Shown here: positions 27,622 to 36,000 of the stretch, in pieces | Layout of the letters: each line of letters opens with the position of its first letter | Position numbering within the stretch: position 1 is the stretch's first letter | DNA from: CAZMNY01 sp964567745 | GTDB lineage: Bacteria; Planctomycetota; Planctomycetia; Pirellulales; Pirellulaceae | Assembly (NCBI GenBank): GCA_964567745.1 | Contig: CAZMNY010000032.1 | Span: 31,450 to 95,449, forward strand | Length of the DNA: 64,000 nt | Direction of reading: 5' to 3' | Made by a program: the position numbers and the translations under genes | Notes under the pieces: generated by a model | Told to the model about the DNA's origin: nothing | What the model saw: only the letters and a program-made list of their open reading frames with translations | Database searches by the model: none

Positions 27622-28611
27622 TCAGTGAGGGTGGCCACTGTCGCGATGAGCTAAACAGATCGAGAACCATTGCAGTCTTCCAAAGAGATCCAGCAAGGCA
27701 ATCGATGGTAACGGCGGATTTGAGGTTGTCACAGAAAGGGCGTCCAAGTGTCGCAACTTGGCTAATGCCCGAAATCTTTTCTCATCAGGAATTGATTTGA
27801 GCGAGAGGTGCTTTAACGATTTGAGAGGTTGCAGTTGCGCGAGCCCATCGGCAGTAAACTCATCGGCATTGATTGAGATAGACGAAAGCTTGGGCAAGGA
27901 CTTGAACTTGCCTAGCCAAACGCCAGTCAACGAAGTTTGCGAGATTCTCAATCTGGTAAGGTCTTTGATGGCGGCAAGATGGTTCACTCCGGCGTTTGTG
28001 ATTTGCTTTCCCCGAAGGCTGATGCTGCGGAGTTGTGAAATGTGCTTCAGTTGCGCCAGCTGAACGTCGTTGACGACGGTTATCGAAGCGACCATTCCGT
28101 TGGGCATTCGCAGAATCCTCACGCCGTCCTTTTCCAGGGCGGCGACCGCGATATCCTCGTCGGTCATTTCGAATTTGCGAACGATTTCGGCGGCTTGGGC
28201 AGCGATCAAGGTCGATCGATCCGACGACAGTCGCTTGAGTGCCGCAACGGCGACCGCTTCCGCCTTCTTGTTTTGTAGGATCGCCGACAGCGCCTTTATG
28301 CTGCGCTTCGCCGTTTCCAAGTCTCTCGCCTTCGCGCTATCTTCGAGTGCGTCAACTGCGTCGACACGGGCGTTGACGAGCACTCGCTGCGCCTGCTCTC
28401 GCTTGTCAAAACTCTTGCTGGATAAATCGCGAATGGCGCGACGAATCGCCTGTTCGCTAACTCTTGCCGACTACGACTCATCGCGTTCACGCGAAACTCG
28501 GGCGTCGTCGTCAAGTTGGGCTGTGGCCCAGAGCAATCGAGGCGTCGCGGTGCCGACCAGCAGTAGTGTGCTCGCGACCAACAGGCGTTGAGTAAGCGGC
28601 ATCATCATCAT
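27622..28611 (-). pseudogene. Exported leucine-rich-repeat-like protein interrupted by an in-frame TAG
   Basis: The frame runs from four tandem ATG codons (28600-28611) through a signal peptide (LLVASTLLLVGTATP) to a TAG at 28471-28473 (codon 47), then continues open to 27622. After the stop it encodes a helical region (KRSIKALSAILQNKKAEAVA) and leucine-rich-repeat-like units (LAQLKHISQLRSISLRGKQI, LPKLSSISINADEF, LKSLKHLSLKSIPDEKRF). Without the stop the protein would have about 329 residues. A GTG restart at 28383 would lack the signal peptide. It looks like a recent nonsense mutation; a base-call error is the alternative. Confidence 0.72.
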
Positions 28612-28759
28612 CTAGTCCCCCCTTGTCGTTCCAAACGCAGTGTATCAGCAATCCCGGAATCGGCGAAATTAGTTTGGCGAGTGCGTCGCTCGTTTCCAGG
28701 TAGCTACGTTCGTCAGAATGTGGGGAAGCTGCAACCGACTTGGCGCAACACGGAGACGT

Positions 28760-29536
28760 TCACTTTTCGAATCGCAAGTGTTTCACCGACTCGCCCGAAT
28801 TCGCGAGCTCCATCATCGCGTCGATGCCGATGTCGACGTGCTCGTATACAAAGGAGGCGGTGATCTTGTTGTCGCTCTTCTCGGTCTTCACGCCCTCGGG
28901 GACCATCGGGCTGTCGGAAACCAAGAGCAACGCGCCGTGGGGGATTTCGTTGGCGAATCCGACAAGGAACACCGTGGCTGTCTCCATGTCGATACCGGCC
29001 GCTCTGATCCGTCGCAGGTAATCCTTGAACTCCTCGTCATGCTCCCAGACTCGTCGGTTCGTCGTGTAGATCGTCCCCGTCCAGTAATCGAGCTCGCGTT
29101 TCTTGATGATGTGCGAAACAGCCATCTGTAAGCGAAAGGAGGGCAGGGCGGGGATCTCGGGAGGGAGGTAATCGTTGCTCGTTCCTTCGCCGCGAATCGC
29201 TGCGATCGGCAGGATCAGGTCGCCTGGCTGGATCTTCTTCTTGAGGCCGCCGCATTTGCCGAGGAACAACACGGCCTTGGGCGATACAGCGGAGAGCAAA
29301 TCCATCGCTGTGGCTGCCATGGCGCTTCCCATTCCGAAATTCATGATCGTGATCTCGCCAGCCGTCGCCGTCTGCATCGGCCTGTCGACGCCCTTGACTT
29401 CGACGCCGAACTTCTCGGCAAACAACTCGACGTAATTCATGAAGTTCGTCAGGAGGACGTAGTTGCCAAAATCGGACGGCGATAGTCCCGTGTAACGCGG
29501 CAACCAGTTGCCAACGATCTCACTCTTTGTCTTCAT
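28760..29536 (-). CDS. amn: AMP nucleosidase (short form)
   Basis: The 258-residue protein belongs to the purine-nucleoside-phosphorylase fold and matches the short AMP nucleosidases, which split AMP to adenine and ribose 5-phosphate. Diagnostic stretches are TATAGEITIMNFGMGSAMAA near residue 57, VLFLGKCGGLKKKIQPGDLI, TGTIYTTNRRVWEHDEEF, GIDMETATVFLVGFANEIP (the nucleoside-site METAT), and LLLVSDSPMVPEGVKTEKSD. It is about half the length of the E. coli enzyme, lacking the N-terminal regulatory domain. ATG 29536 is used; the frame's earlier codon is TTG. It is divergent from recQ. Confidence 0.9.
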   Translation of the reverse strand: MKTKSEIVGNWLPRYTGLSPSDFGNYVLLTNFMNYVELFAEKFGVEVKGVDRPMQTATAGEITIMNFGMGSAMAATAMDLLSAVSPKAVLFLGKCGGLKKKIQPGDLILPIAAIRGEGTSNDYLPPEIPALPSFRLQMAVSHIIKKRELDYWTGTIYTTNRRVWEHDEEFKDYLRRIRAAGIDMETATVFLVGFANEIPHGALLLVSDSPMVPEGVKTEKSDNKITASFVYEHVDIGIDAMMELANSGESVKHLRFEK

Positions 29537-29837
29537 CAAGGCACTGTTCCTCTGGGAAGATAATCAAATCCAACCGAGTGGAGCATAGCCTGCGAACGCC
29601 ACTTCGCCCAACCGCAATCGCGAGCTCCGTTCGACGATGGCGTTCTGCGAGCGATCGTTTTCTTGCACTTTTTTCTGCCGACCTCGTTTGGGCCTGACGA
29701 ACTGGTGACTCGCCCCTTTGCTATGCTGTCTCGCTAACGCCGAGGCCTGTCTTGAATTCGAGTTAGGTCGCAGCAACTATTTGTCATTCAGGAATAGCGG
29801 CATCGACGCCATACCGTCGAAAGGTCTTGGCAAGTCG

Positions 29838-31793
29838 GTGGCGAGGAACGCATACGAACGGAGTCTAACAATCGCTGATTCGACGACGAAAACACTGCAG
29901 GAAAGTTTTGGATTTGACGAATTCCTTCCGGGGCAGCGGGAGACGATCGAGCGAATTTTAGACGGGAAGTCAGCCGTCGCGATCTTTCCGACCGGCGGCG
30001 GCAAGTCGTTGTGTTACCAACTTCCGGCGCTGCTGCTCGACGGATTGACCCTGATTGTCTCGCCTCTAATCGCCCTCATGAAAGATCAGATCGACGCGCT
30101 CGAGCAGCGCGGCGTCAAGGCGAGGCGATTGGATTCGAGCTTGACGCTCGAGGGCTATCGAGAAGTCATGGACGAAGTACGTAGCGGTCGGCTGAGCATG
30201 CTGTACGTGGCGCCCGAGCGATTCAACAACGAACGCTTTCGGCAGGCGATGAGTTCGATTCGCATTTCCCTGTTTGCGGTGGACGAGGCTCACTGTATCT
30301 CGGAATGGGGGCACAACTTTCGGCCCGACTACCTCAAGTTGGCCGAGTACGCCGAGGATTTTCGAGTCGAGAGGATTCTCGCACTCACCGCGACGGCAAC
30401 GAGCAAGGTCGCCGATGACATCTGTGCCGGGCTCGACATCGATACCGATTGTGTTTGCCGCACAGGTTTCTATCGCCCCAATCTGACTCAGTTGATGCGA
30501 ATCGTCGACGATGATGATCGCGATCAAATTTTAGCTGAGACGCTTAAGTCTCGGCCGTCTGGGCCAACCGTTGTCTACGTGACTCAGCAAAAGACCGCCG
30601 AACGCGTGGCCAGCATTTTGGCGTCGACAGGGTTTGACGCGAGGTACTATCACGCAGGACTCAGCGCCGAGCGCCGGAGCGACGTGCAAGAGTGGTTTCA
30701 GGATTCCACAGACGGAGTCGTCGTTGCAACGATCGCCTTTGGCATGGGGATCGACAAGTCGGACATTCGCTTCGTCTATCATTACAACTTACCCAAAGGG
30801 CTCGAGAGTTACGCGCAGGAAATCGGCCGCGCCGGTCGGGACGGCGACCCCTCGACTTGCGAAATGTTTGTCTGTTCATCCGACTTGAACGCACTCGAAA
30901 ACTTTGCCTACGGCGACACTCCAGCACGCGCCGACCTGCTGAATCTATTGAATGACGTGTTTTCGCTCGGAGACAACTTTGATGTGAGCCTTTACGACTT
31001 GTCCTTCAAGCACGACATTCGCCAACTGGTCGTACGAACTCTGTTGACGTATCTCGAACTCGATGGTTTCCTGAAAGGCGGTACGCCATTCTACAGCCAG
31101 TACAAGTTCGCCCCCCTAGTGTCCTCGGCGGAGATTCTCTCGCAGTTTGACGAGACGCGGCGCGAGTTCTTGCGAGCTCTATTGACGAATGCGAAACAGG
31201 CTCAAAAGTGGTTCAACATCGACGTCGACCAATGTGCGAGCTCGTTGAACACAACTCGTGACCGAGTCATTCGAGCTTTGGACTACTTGAGCGAGAGGGA
31301 GATGATTGAGTTGTCGACCGCCGGCGTCCGCAGTCGCTACCGTGTCCTCAAAGCGCCTGACAATCTCGAGACTCTGACAGACGACTTGTATGAACGCGTG
31401 AAGCAGCGTGAGTCTCGCGAGGTCGGTCGGCTTGGGCAAGTCTTGGATCTTGTTTCGCTCGACGCATGTCAGATCACATCTCTCTGCCAGTACTTTGACC
31501 AGGAACTTGACGCGCCGTGTGGCCATTGCAATTGGTGTCTCAATGAAAAGAAGCCACTGACCGTTCCGCCTCGACCTCAGTCCGAAATGTCCGCCGAGTC
31601 CGCATCGCAGCTGCAGGCGTTGGTCGATGAGCATCCCAAAGTCTTCCGAAGCCCGGAAAGCCGCACTCGATTCCTTTGCGGCATCACATCGCCTCGATCG
31701 ACTCGAGCGCGGCTCAGTCGGCATGCTCTGTTCGGCGCCATGGCCAATACGCCGTTTCAAGTCGTGCTCGAACAACAGCCCGACGCGGAATAA
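29838..31793 (+). CDS. recQ: ATP-dependent DNA helicase RecQ
   Basis: The protein has all RecQ helicase motifs: motif 0 (FGFDEFLPGQRETIERIL), Walker A FPTGGGKSLCYQLP, motif II AVDEAHCISEWGHNFRPDY, motif III LALTATAT, motif V IAFGMGIDKSDIRFVYHYNL and motif VI YAQEIGRAGRDG. The RecQ-Ct zinc site is CQITSLCQYFD followed by CGHCNWC. A C-terminal extension of about 75 residues follows; no clear HRDC is seen. No ATG fits the N-terminus; the open frame reaches back to TTG 29718, and GTG 29838 is used here as a plausible start (651 residues). A dispersed palindrome lies just behind the stop. Role: unwinding of DNA in recombination and repair. Confidence 0.93.
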   Translation: MARNAYERSLTIADSTTKTLQESFGFDEFLPGQRETIERILDGKSAVAIFPTGGGKSLCYQLPALLLDGLTLIVSPLIALMKDQIDALEQRGVKARRLDSSLTLEGYREVMDEVRSGRLSMLYVAPERFNNERFRQAMSSIRISLFAVDEAHCISEWGHNFRPDYLKLAEYAEDFRVERILALTATATSKVADDICAGLDIDTDCVCRTGFYRPNLTQLMRIVDDDDRDQILAETLKSRPSGPTVVYVTQQKTAERVASILASTGFDARYYHAGLSAERRSDVQEWFQDSTDGVVVATIAFGMGIDKSDIRFVYHYNLPKGLESYAQEIGRAGRDGDPSTCEMFVCSSDLNALENFAYGDTPARADLLNLLNDVFSLGDNFDVSLYDLSFKHDIRQLVVRTLLTYLELDGFLKGGTPFYSQYKFAPLVSSAEILSQFDETRREFLRALLTNAKQAQKWFNIDVDQCASSLNTTRDRVIRALDYLSEREMIELSTAGVRSRYRVLKAPDNLETLTDDLYERVKQRESREVGRLGQVLDLVSLDACQITSLCQYFDQELDAPCGHCNWCLNEKKPLTVPPRPQSEMSAESASQLQALVDEHPKVFRSPESRTRFLCGITSPRSTRARLSRHALFGAMANTPFQVVLEQQPDAE

Positions 31794-31814
31794 GTTAAGC
31801 CGACCAGCGCAAGC

Positions 31815-31857
31815 CCCCAACGAGCTTGCTCGTTCGGTGAATCAGATTCAACGCTAG
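31815..31857. repeat. Single copy of the AACGAGC palindromic repeat, behind recQ
   Basis: The 16-base palindrome at 31819-31834 (arms AACGAGC and GCTCGTT, 2-base centre) and its flank (cggtgaatcagattcaacg) match, in reverse complement, the unit repeated at 37820-38030. About 40 bases are shared with one mismatch. Lying 22 bases after the recQ stop, it could also act as an RNA hairpin, but there is no T tract. Confidence 0.85.
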
Positions 31858-31973
31858 ACCAATGCGACCGCGGAAAAAATGGGGACCTTCTTCTTGACCC
31901 ATTTCACGTGCGGTGGAGGGTATACTGACGCCATCGGTTGGATGAACGTCATATTCACGAAACTGGGCCCGCC

Positions 31974-33410
31974 ATGAACGCTCGAACGCTGCTGCTGATT
32001 ACGGCATTGCTTCTTCCCGCCTCGACAGTCTTCTCCGCCGAGTTTCGCGCGGGGGCGGCGGTTGGCGACATCACGCCGACCGAGTGGCCTGTCTATCTGG
32101 TCGGTTCATTCAGCGAACGCGGCGCCGAAAAAGCCTGGGACTCGCTCAGCGCTCGCGCCGTCGTTTTGGATGATGGCGAAACACGATTGGCAATCGTGGT
32201 CGTCGACAGCTGCCTGATTCCGCGATCGCTTTTCGACGAAGTGAAAGCGCGCGCGTCCAAGGCGACCGGAATTCGAACTGATCGCATGATGATCTCGGCG
32301 ACACATACGCATTCCGCCCCAGCTTCACTTGACCGCCTGTTCGCGAAGATGAGCGAGGCCTACATCAAGGTGCTCAAGGATGGCATTGTGGAGGCCATTA
32401 TCAAAGCGAACAAGAACCTGGCGCCCGCCGAAATGGGCTGGGGTCAAGTCGACATCGCCGAGCATGTGCACAACCGCCGCTGGCATATGAAACCTGGCGG
32501 GATCGTGCCCGATCCGTTTGGTAAGATGACGGATCGAGTGCGAATGAATCCGCCCAGAGGACGCGGATTGCTCGACCGACCAGCCGGGCCGATTGATCCG
32601 CAGTTGTCGTTCGTTTCGGTGCGGAACCGTGCCGGCGTCCCGCTTGCCCTGCTCGCCAACTACTCGCTGCACTACGTCGGCGGAGTGCCGGCTGGCGGCG
32701 TATCGGCTGACTACTTTGGCGAGTTCGCTCGGCAAATCCAAAAGCGAATTGCCGCCGAGACGAAGGGCGACGAAAAGCCGTTTGTGGGAATCATGTCCAA
32801 CGGAACGAGCGGCGATATCAACAACATCAACTTTACCAACCCACAACCGCGAAAGCCGCCGTTCGAACAGATCAAGTATGTCGCGAGCAGCGTCGCGGAT
32901 CAGGTCGCCGCTGCCTATAAGACGACCAAGCACCGCAAGACTATTTCGTTGGCGATGGCCCAGCGCGAATTGACTCTCGACGTCCGGCAACCGACGAAAG
33001 AACAACTCGCTCAAGCGAAAAACTTCCTGGCCGAGCCGGATGAATCAAAACTGCCGCGTCGAGGAAAAGCGTACGCGCAATTCGCAGTCAACTTGGCCGA
33101 GGGCGAGCCACGTGAAGCGCTGATTCTGCAGGCGATACGAATCGGCGACATCGGCATCACTTCGATTCCATGCGAAGTCTTCGCCGAGATCGGGCTCGAC
33201 ATCAAGAGCCGTAGCGCAATCAAGCCGGTCTTTACCATCGAGCTCGCCAACGGTTGGAATCGCTATCTGCCGACGCCTCGCCAGCATCGACTGGGCGGCT
33301 ATGAAACTTGGCTCGGCACCAACATGCTTGAGATCGAAGCTTCCAACAAGATCACCCGCGTCTGCCTCGAACTGCTCGAAGAAGTTGCTGGCAAGAAGGC
33401 AAAGCGTTGA
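31974..33410 (+). CDS. Secreted neutral/alkaline-ceramidase-like protein
   Basis: The 478-residue protein has a signal peptide (LLLITALLLPASTVFSAEF) and the N-terminal ceramidase-family pattern: RAGAAVGDITPTEW, LSARAVVLDDGETRLAIVVV, MMISATHTHSAPASL (metal-site His residues) near residue 110, ANYSLHYVGG and IMSNGTSGDINNINF. The C-terminal immunoglobulin-like domain of true ceramidases is not evident. Many planctomycete members are annotated only as hypothetical; lipid amide hydrolysis is therefore an inference. ATG 31974 starts the signal peptide. A strong hairpin terminator follows the gene. Confidence 0.85.
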   Translation: MNARTLLLITALLLPASTVFSAEFRAGAAVGDITPTEWPVYLVGSFSERGAEKAWDSLSARAVVLDDGETRLAIVVVDSCLIPRSLFDEVKARASKATGIRTDRMMISATHTHSAPASLDRLFAKMSEAYIKVLKDGIVEAIIKANKNLAPAEMGWGQVDIAEHVHNRRWHMKPGGIVPDPFGKMTDRVRMNPPRGRGLLDRPAGPIDPQLSFVSVRNRAGVPLALLANYSLHYVGGVPAGGVSADYFGEFARQIQKRIAAETKGDEKPFVGIMSNGTSGDINNINFTNPQPRKPPFEQIKYVASSVADQVAAAYKTTKHRKTISLAMAQRELTLDVRQPTKEQLAQAKNFLAEPDESKLPRRGKAYAQFAVNLAEGEPREALILQAIRIGDIGITSIPCEVFAEIGLDIKSRSAIKPVFTIELANGWNRYLPTPRQHRLGGYETWLGTNMLEIEASNKITRVCLELLEEVAGKKAKR

Positions 33411-33446
33411 TTCACCGGCGGAGTCTGGCGCGGCAAAGCACGTGTG

Positions 33447-33475
33447 AACAGCCAACCTAACCGTTGGCTGTTTTT
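33447..33475 (+). terminator. Rho-independent terminator behind the ceramidase-like gene
   Basis: Perfect 10-base arms AACAGCCAAC (33447-33456) and GTTGGCTGTT (33463-33472) enclose CTAACC and run into TTT. The loop holds the TAG stop of the convergent WD40 gene (33457-33459), so the 3' ends of the two genes overlap in this hairpin. The opposite strand has no T tract. Confidence 0.85.
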
Positions 33476-34671
33476 CTTGGCGCCGGCTTCTTTGCGACAG
33501 GCTTCTTCTGGGCTTGCTTCTTGGCAGCGGGCTTCTTCTCGACGGGCTTTTTGGCCGCGGGCTTTTTGGCCGCGGCCTCTTTGGCGGCTGGCTTTTTCTC
33601 GGCGGGGTCTTCCTTGACCGGCGCTTCAGCCGTCATTCGATAGACCCTCAAATGGCCGTCGGCATGTGCGACAGCCAGTCGGCGACCGTCGGCGAGCATG
33701 CCGAGTCCCCTCGCCGCGCTCGGCAGTTTCAATGTGTGAGACGCTTTGTCTTCATCCGGCTTGTGAAACCACAATTCCCCTTTGCCGCTGCGATCGGCGA
33801 CCGCGACGATGATGAAGTTTTCGGGATGATAACGAACTCCCCAAGCGATTCCCTTGACATTCTTGTCGCCGGACACCAGATGCTTCGTCTCTTTTCCGCT
33901 CTCCCAGTCGAACAGCACCACGATCGGATCCTGAACGCCTGCGAACGAGTTAGAAACTTTGGTGATCCCGGCGCTGGCCCATTGAGTGCCGTCGGGTTTG
34001 AACGCCATGTCGCGAGCGCCGCCCATGTCGGCGGCGAACTTGTTGTCGTAGCCGGTCATCACGCTGCCGTCGACCTCGCGGAGCTGCTTTCCGGCTTCGA
34101 GGTCCCAGACGATGATCTCGCCCATCAGGTCCTGCGAGACGACGTGCTTACCGTCCGGATGAAAGTCGACGCCGTAGACGTGTCGCGAGTGTCCCGAGAA
34201 TTCATGCTCCAACTTCCCGTCGCTCAACGTCCAGACCTTGACCAGCAGATCATTGCCGCACGTCGCGATTCGCGAGCCATCGGGGCTCGTTCGAACACAG
34301 CGAGCCGCCCCCTGGTGCGCATCGATGGTGCTGAGCAGTTTCGCGTCTTCGCTCGTTATGTCCCAGACCTTGATTTCACCGCCCCAGCAAGCGGTCAACA
34401 TGCGATTGCCATCGGCGGTAAAATCGATCGATCGGACCCAACTCATGTGACCCTTGAGCGTTTGCCGTTTGCCGCTCTGGAGATTCCAAAGTTGAACGTC
34501 GAGATCTTCGGCGCCGGCGGCCGCGAATCGCGACATGGGATCGACTCCCACAGTCGTCAATGCGACCGCATGTTTGAATTCGGCGACCTTGTGCGTCTTG
34601 GAATAATCGACCGCGTCGACATCGATCACGTCACTCTTAGAAGCGTCGGGTTTGGATTCTTCTGATTTCAC
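33457..34671 (-). CDS. WD40 repeat protein with Lys/Ala/Pro-rich tail
   Basis: The 404-residue protein begins at GTG 34671, which overlaps the TGA of the DUF1501 gene (34668-34671); a longer frame to 34905 is only the shadow of that gene. WD40 blades are clear: HAVALTTVGVDPMSRFAAAG, LKGHMSWVRSIDFTADGNRM, IDAHQGAARCVRTSPDGSR, FSGHSRHVYGVDFHPDGKHV, and further blades to about residue 360. The last 45 residues are repeats of AAKKP/VEKKP/VAKKP, like histone-H1-type tails. No signal peptide is seen. It is the third gene of a PSD1-DUF1501-WD40 operon, a set common in planctomycetes. Confidence 0.92.
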   Translation of the reverse strand: MKSEESKPDASKSDVIDVDAVDYSKTHKVAEFKHAVALTTVGVDPMSRFAAAGAEDLDVQLWNLQSGKRQTLKGHMSWVRSIDFTADGNRMLTACWGGEIKVWDITSEDAKLLSTIDAHQGAARCVRTSPDGSRIATCGNDLLVKVWTLSDGKLEHEFSGHSRHVYGVDFHPDGKHVVSQDLMGEIIVWDLEAGKQLREVDGSVMTGYDNKFAADMGGARDMAFKPDGTQWASAGITKVSNSFAGVQDPIVVLFDWESGKETKHLVSGDKNVKGIAWGVRYHPENFIIVAVADRSGKGELWFHKPDEDKASHTLKLPSAARGLGMLADGRRLAVAHADGHLRVYRMTAEAPVKEDPAEKKPAAKEAAAKKPAAKKPVEKKPAAKKQAQKKPVAKKPAPRKTANG

Positions 34672-35933
34672 GCCAGCAACTCCTTGATCGGTTCTGTCGA
34701 CGGATCCCCGATAGGTATCGAACGGCCAGGCAAATCGTGATCGGAATTGGAGTCGAGCCCGAGAGCTTGGAAGTAGGTGTGAAAGAGATGACCTGCGTCC
34801 ACTTCTCGATCGGCCACAGCGGTGCCCTTGTCGTTGGTTTTGCCGATCACGGCGCCCGGCTGAATGCCGCAGCCGCCCAGCGCGATGGACCAAGCCGTGC
34901 CCCAATGATCGCGGCCGTAACGGACATTGACTTTGGGCGTCCGTCCGAATTCCGAGTGAATCACAATCAGCGTGCTCTCCAACATTCCTCGATCGGCAAG
35001 ATCGTCGAGCAACATGCAGAACGGCTTGTCAAACTCGCCCAGCTGTTCCAAGTGAAAATTGAAGTTCTCGGCGTGCGAATCGTAGCCGTGATGAGTTACC
35101 TTGACGCAGGTGGCGCCGTTTTCGAGCAGTGTTCTAGCGAGCAGACAATAGCGTCCAAAGTCATGGTCGCCGTACCGCTCGAGGTCCTTCGCTGAGGCTT
35201 GGCCCTCGAACATTTTCTGGCGAGTCATCAGGCGGGCGGCCTGTTGATAGGACGCGTCATACGCTTCGGTCAGCGCCTTCGAGCGTCGCTCGGAGAATCT
35301 CTGGTTGAATTGCAGACGCAGTTGATTTCGGCTGGCGTCAATCTCTTCGCTGATCCCTTTTGGCGCGGCGAGATTGCGCGGCGGCTTGACGCCTTCGAGT
35401 TTCAACTGACCGTGCTTCGCTCCCAAGAACGCCGCGCCGCCTCCGACGTCACTCAGCCCGCGGCTGGAAATATGAATGAATCCAGGGAGCTCGGGATTGG
35501 GCGGCGCCAAGTACTTCGAAGCGACGGCACCCACGTACGGAAAATCGCCAACTCGCCTCCCTTTCTCCATAAACTGGCGCCCTTGCGCGTGATTGTTGAT
35601 CTTGATGTTGATGCTGCGAACGATCGACAGCAAGTGCATCCGTTTAGCGATGTGCGGCAACAGCTCCGAAATGTGAATGCCTGGCACTGAAGTCGGAATC
35701 GCTTGGAACGGTCCGCCGTGCACGGTGCCAGGCTTGGGATCCCACGACTCCAGCTGACTGACTCCGCCTTGCAGAAAGACCTGTAAGATTCGCTTCTGCT
35801 TATGCTGCAATTGATCGGCTTGTGCGGGCGTGCTCAAGACGCCCATTCCGACGGCCCCAGCGGCGGCGCCCGAGAGGAATTGTCGGCGAGCCATCGCGTG
35901 TTCACTCGGATTGCAACCGTAATTTCGCCGCAT
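34668..35933 (-). CDS. DUF1501 domain protein with Tat signal
   Basis: The 421-residue protein has a twin-arginine signal near residue 15-30 (ARRQFLSGAAAGAVGMG) and the DUF1501 blocks: ILQVFLQGGVSQLESWDPKP, LPHIAKRMHLLSIVRSINI, GRYCLLARTLLENGATCVKV, LIVIHSEFGR, GRDHWGTAWSIALGGCGI. A TTG at 35948 is rejected because GGAAGGGAAAACC gives good spacing to ATG 35933. It is translationally coupled to the WD40 gene downstream and follows the DUF1549/DUF1553 gene by 67 bases. Confidence 0.93.
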   Translation of the reverse strand: MRRNYGCNPSEHAMARRQFLSGAAAGAVGMGVLSTPAQADQLQHKQKRILQVFLQGGVSQLESWDPKPGTVHGGPFQAIPTSVPGIHISELLPHIAKRMHLLSIVRSINIKINNHAQGRQFMEKGRRVGDFPYVGAVASKYLAPPNPELPGFIHISSRGLSDVGGGAAFLGAKHGQLKLEGVKPPRNLAAPKGISEEIDASRNQLRLQFNQRFSERRSKALTEAYDASYQQAARLMTRQKMFEGQASAKDLERYGDHDFGRYCLLARTLLENGATCVKVTHHGYDSHAENFNFHLEQLGEFDKPFCMLLDDLADRGMLESTLIVIHSEFGRTPKVNVRYGRDHWGTAWSIALGGCGIQPGAVIGKTNDKGTAVADREVDAGHLFHTYFQALGLDSNSDHDLPGRSIPIGDPSTEPIKELLA

Positions 35934-36000
35934 GGTTTTCCCTTCCAACTAACCGCAGATCTGCGTGGATGCGTATGGCTGGCGTGCTTCAAGCGAGCTG

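Noticed and set aside
28760..31793. AMP nucleosidase plus RecQ as a defence island
   Set aside because: Both are ordinary housekeeping-type proteins with standard motifs, transcribed divergently, and no nuclease, effector or sensor gene accompanies them.
33480..33600. Tandem DNA repeat of about 15 bases
   Set aside because: It encodes the Lys/Ala/Pro tail of the WD40 protein; the repetition follows from the amino acid sequence.
33514..34665. 383-codon frame on the plus strand
   Set aside because: Antisense shadow of the WD40 gene; low-complexity start mirrors the AAKKP tail.
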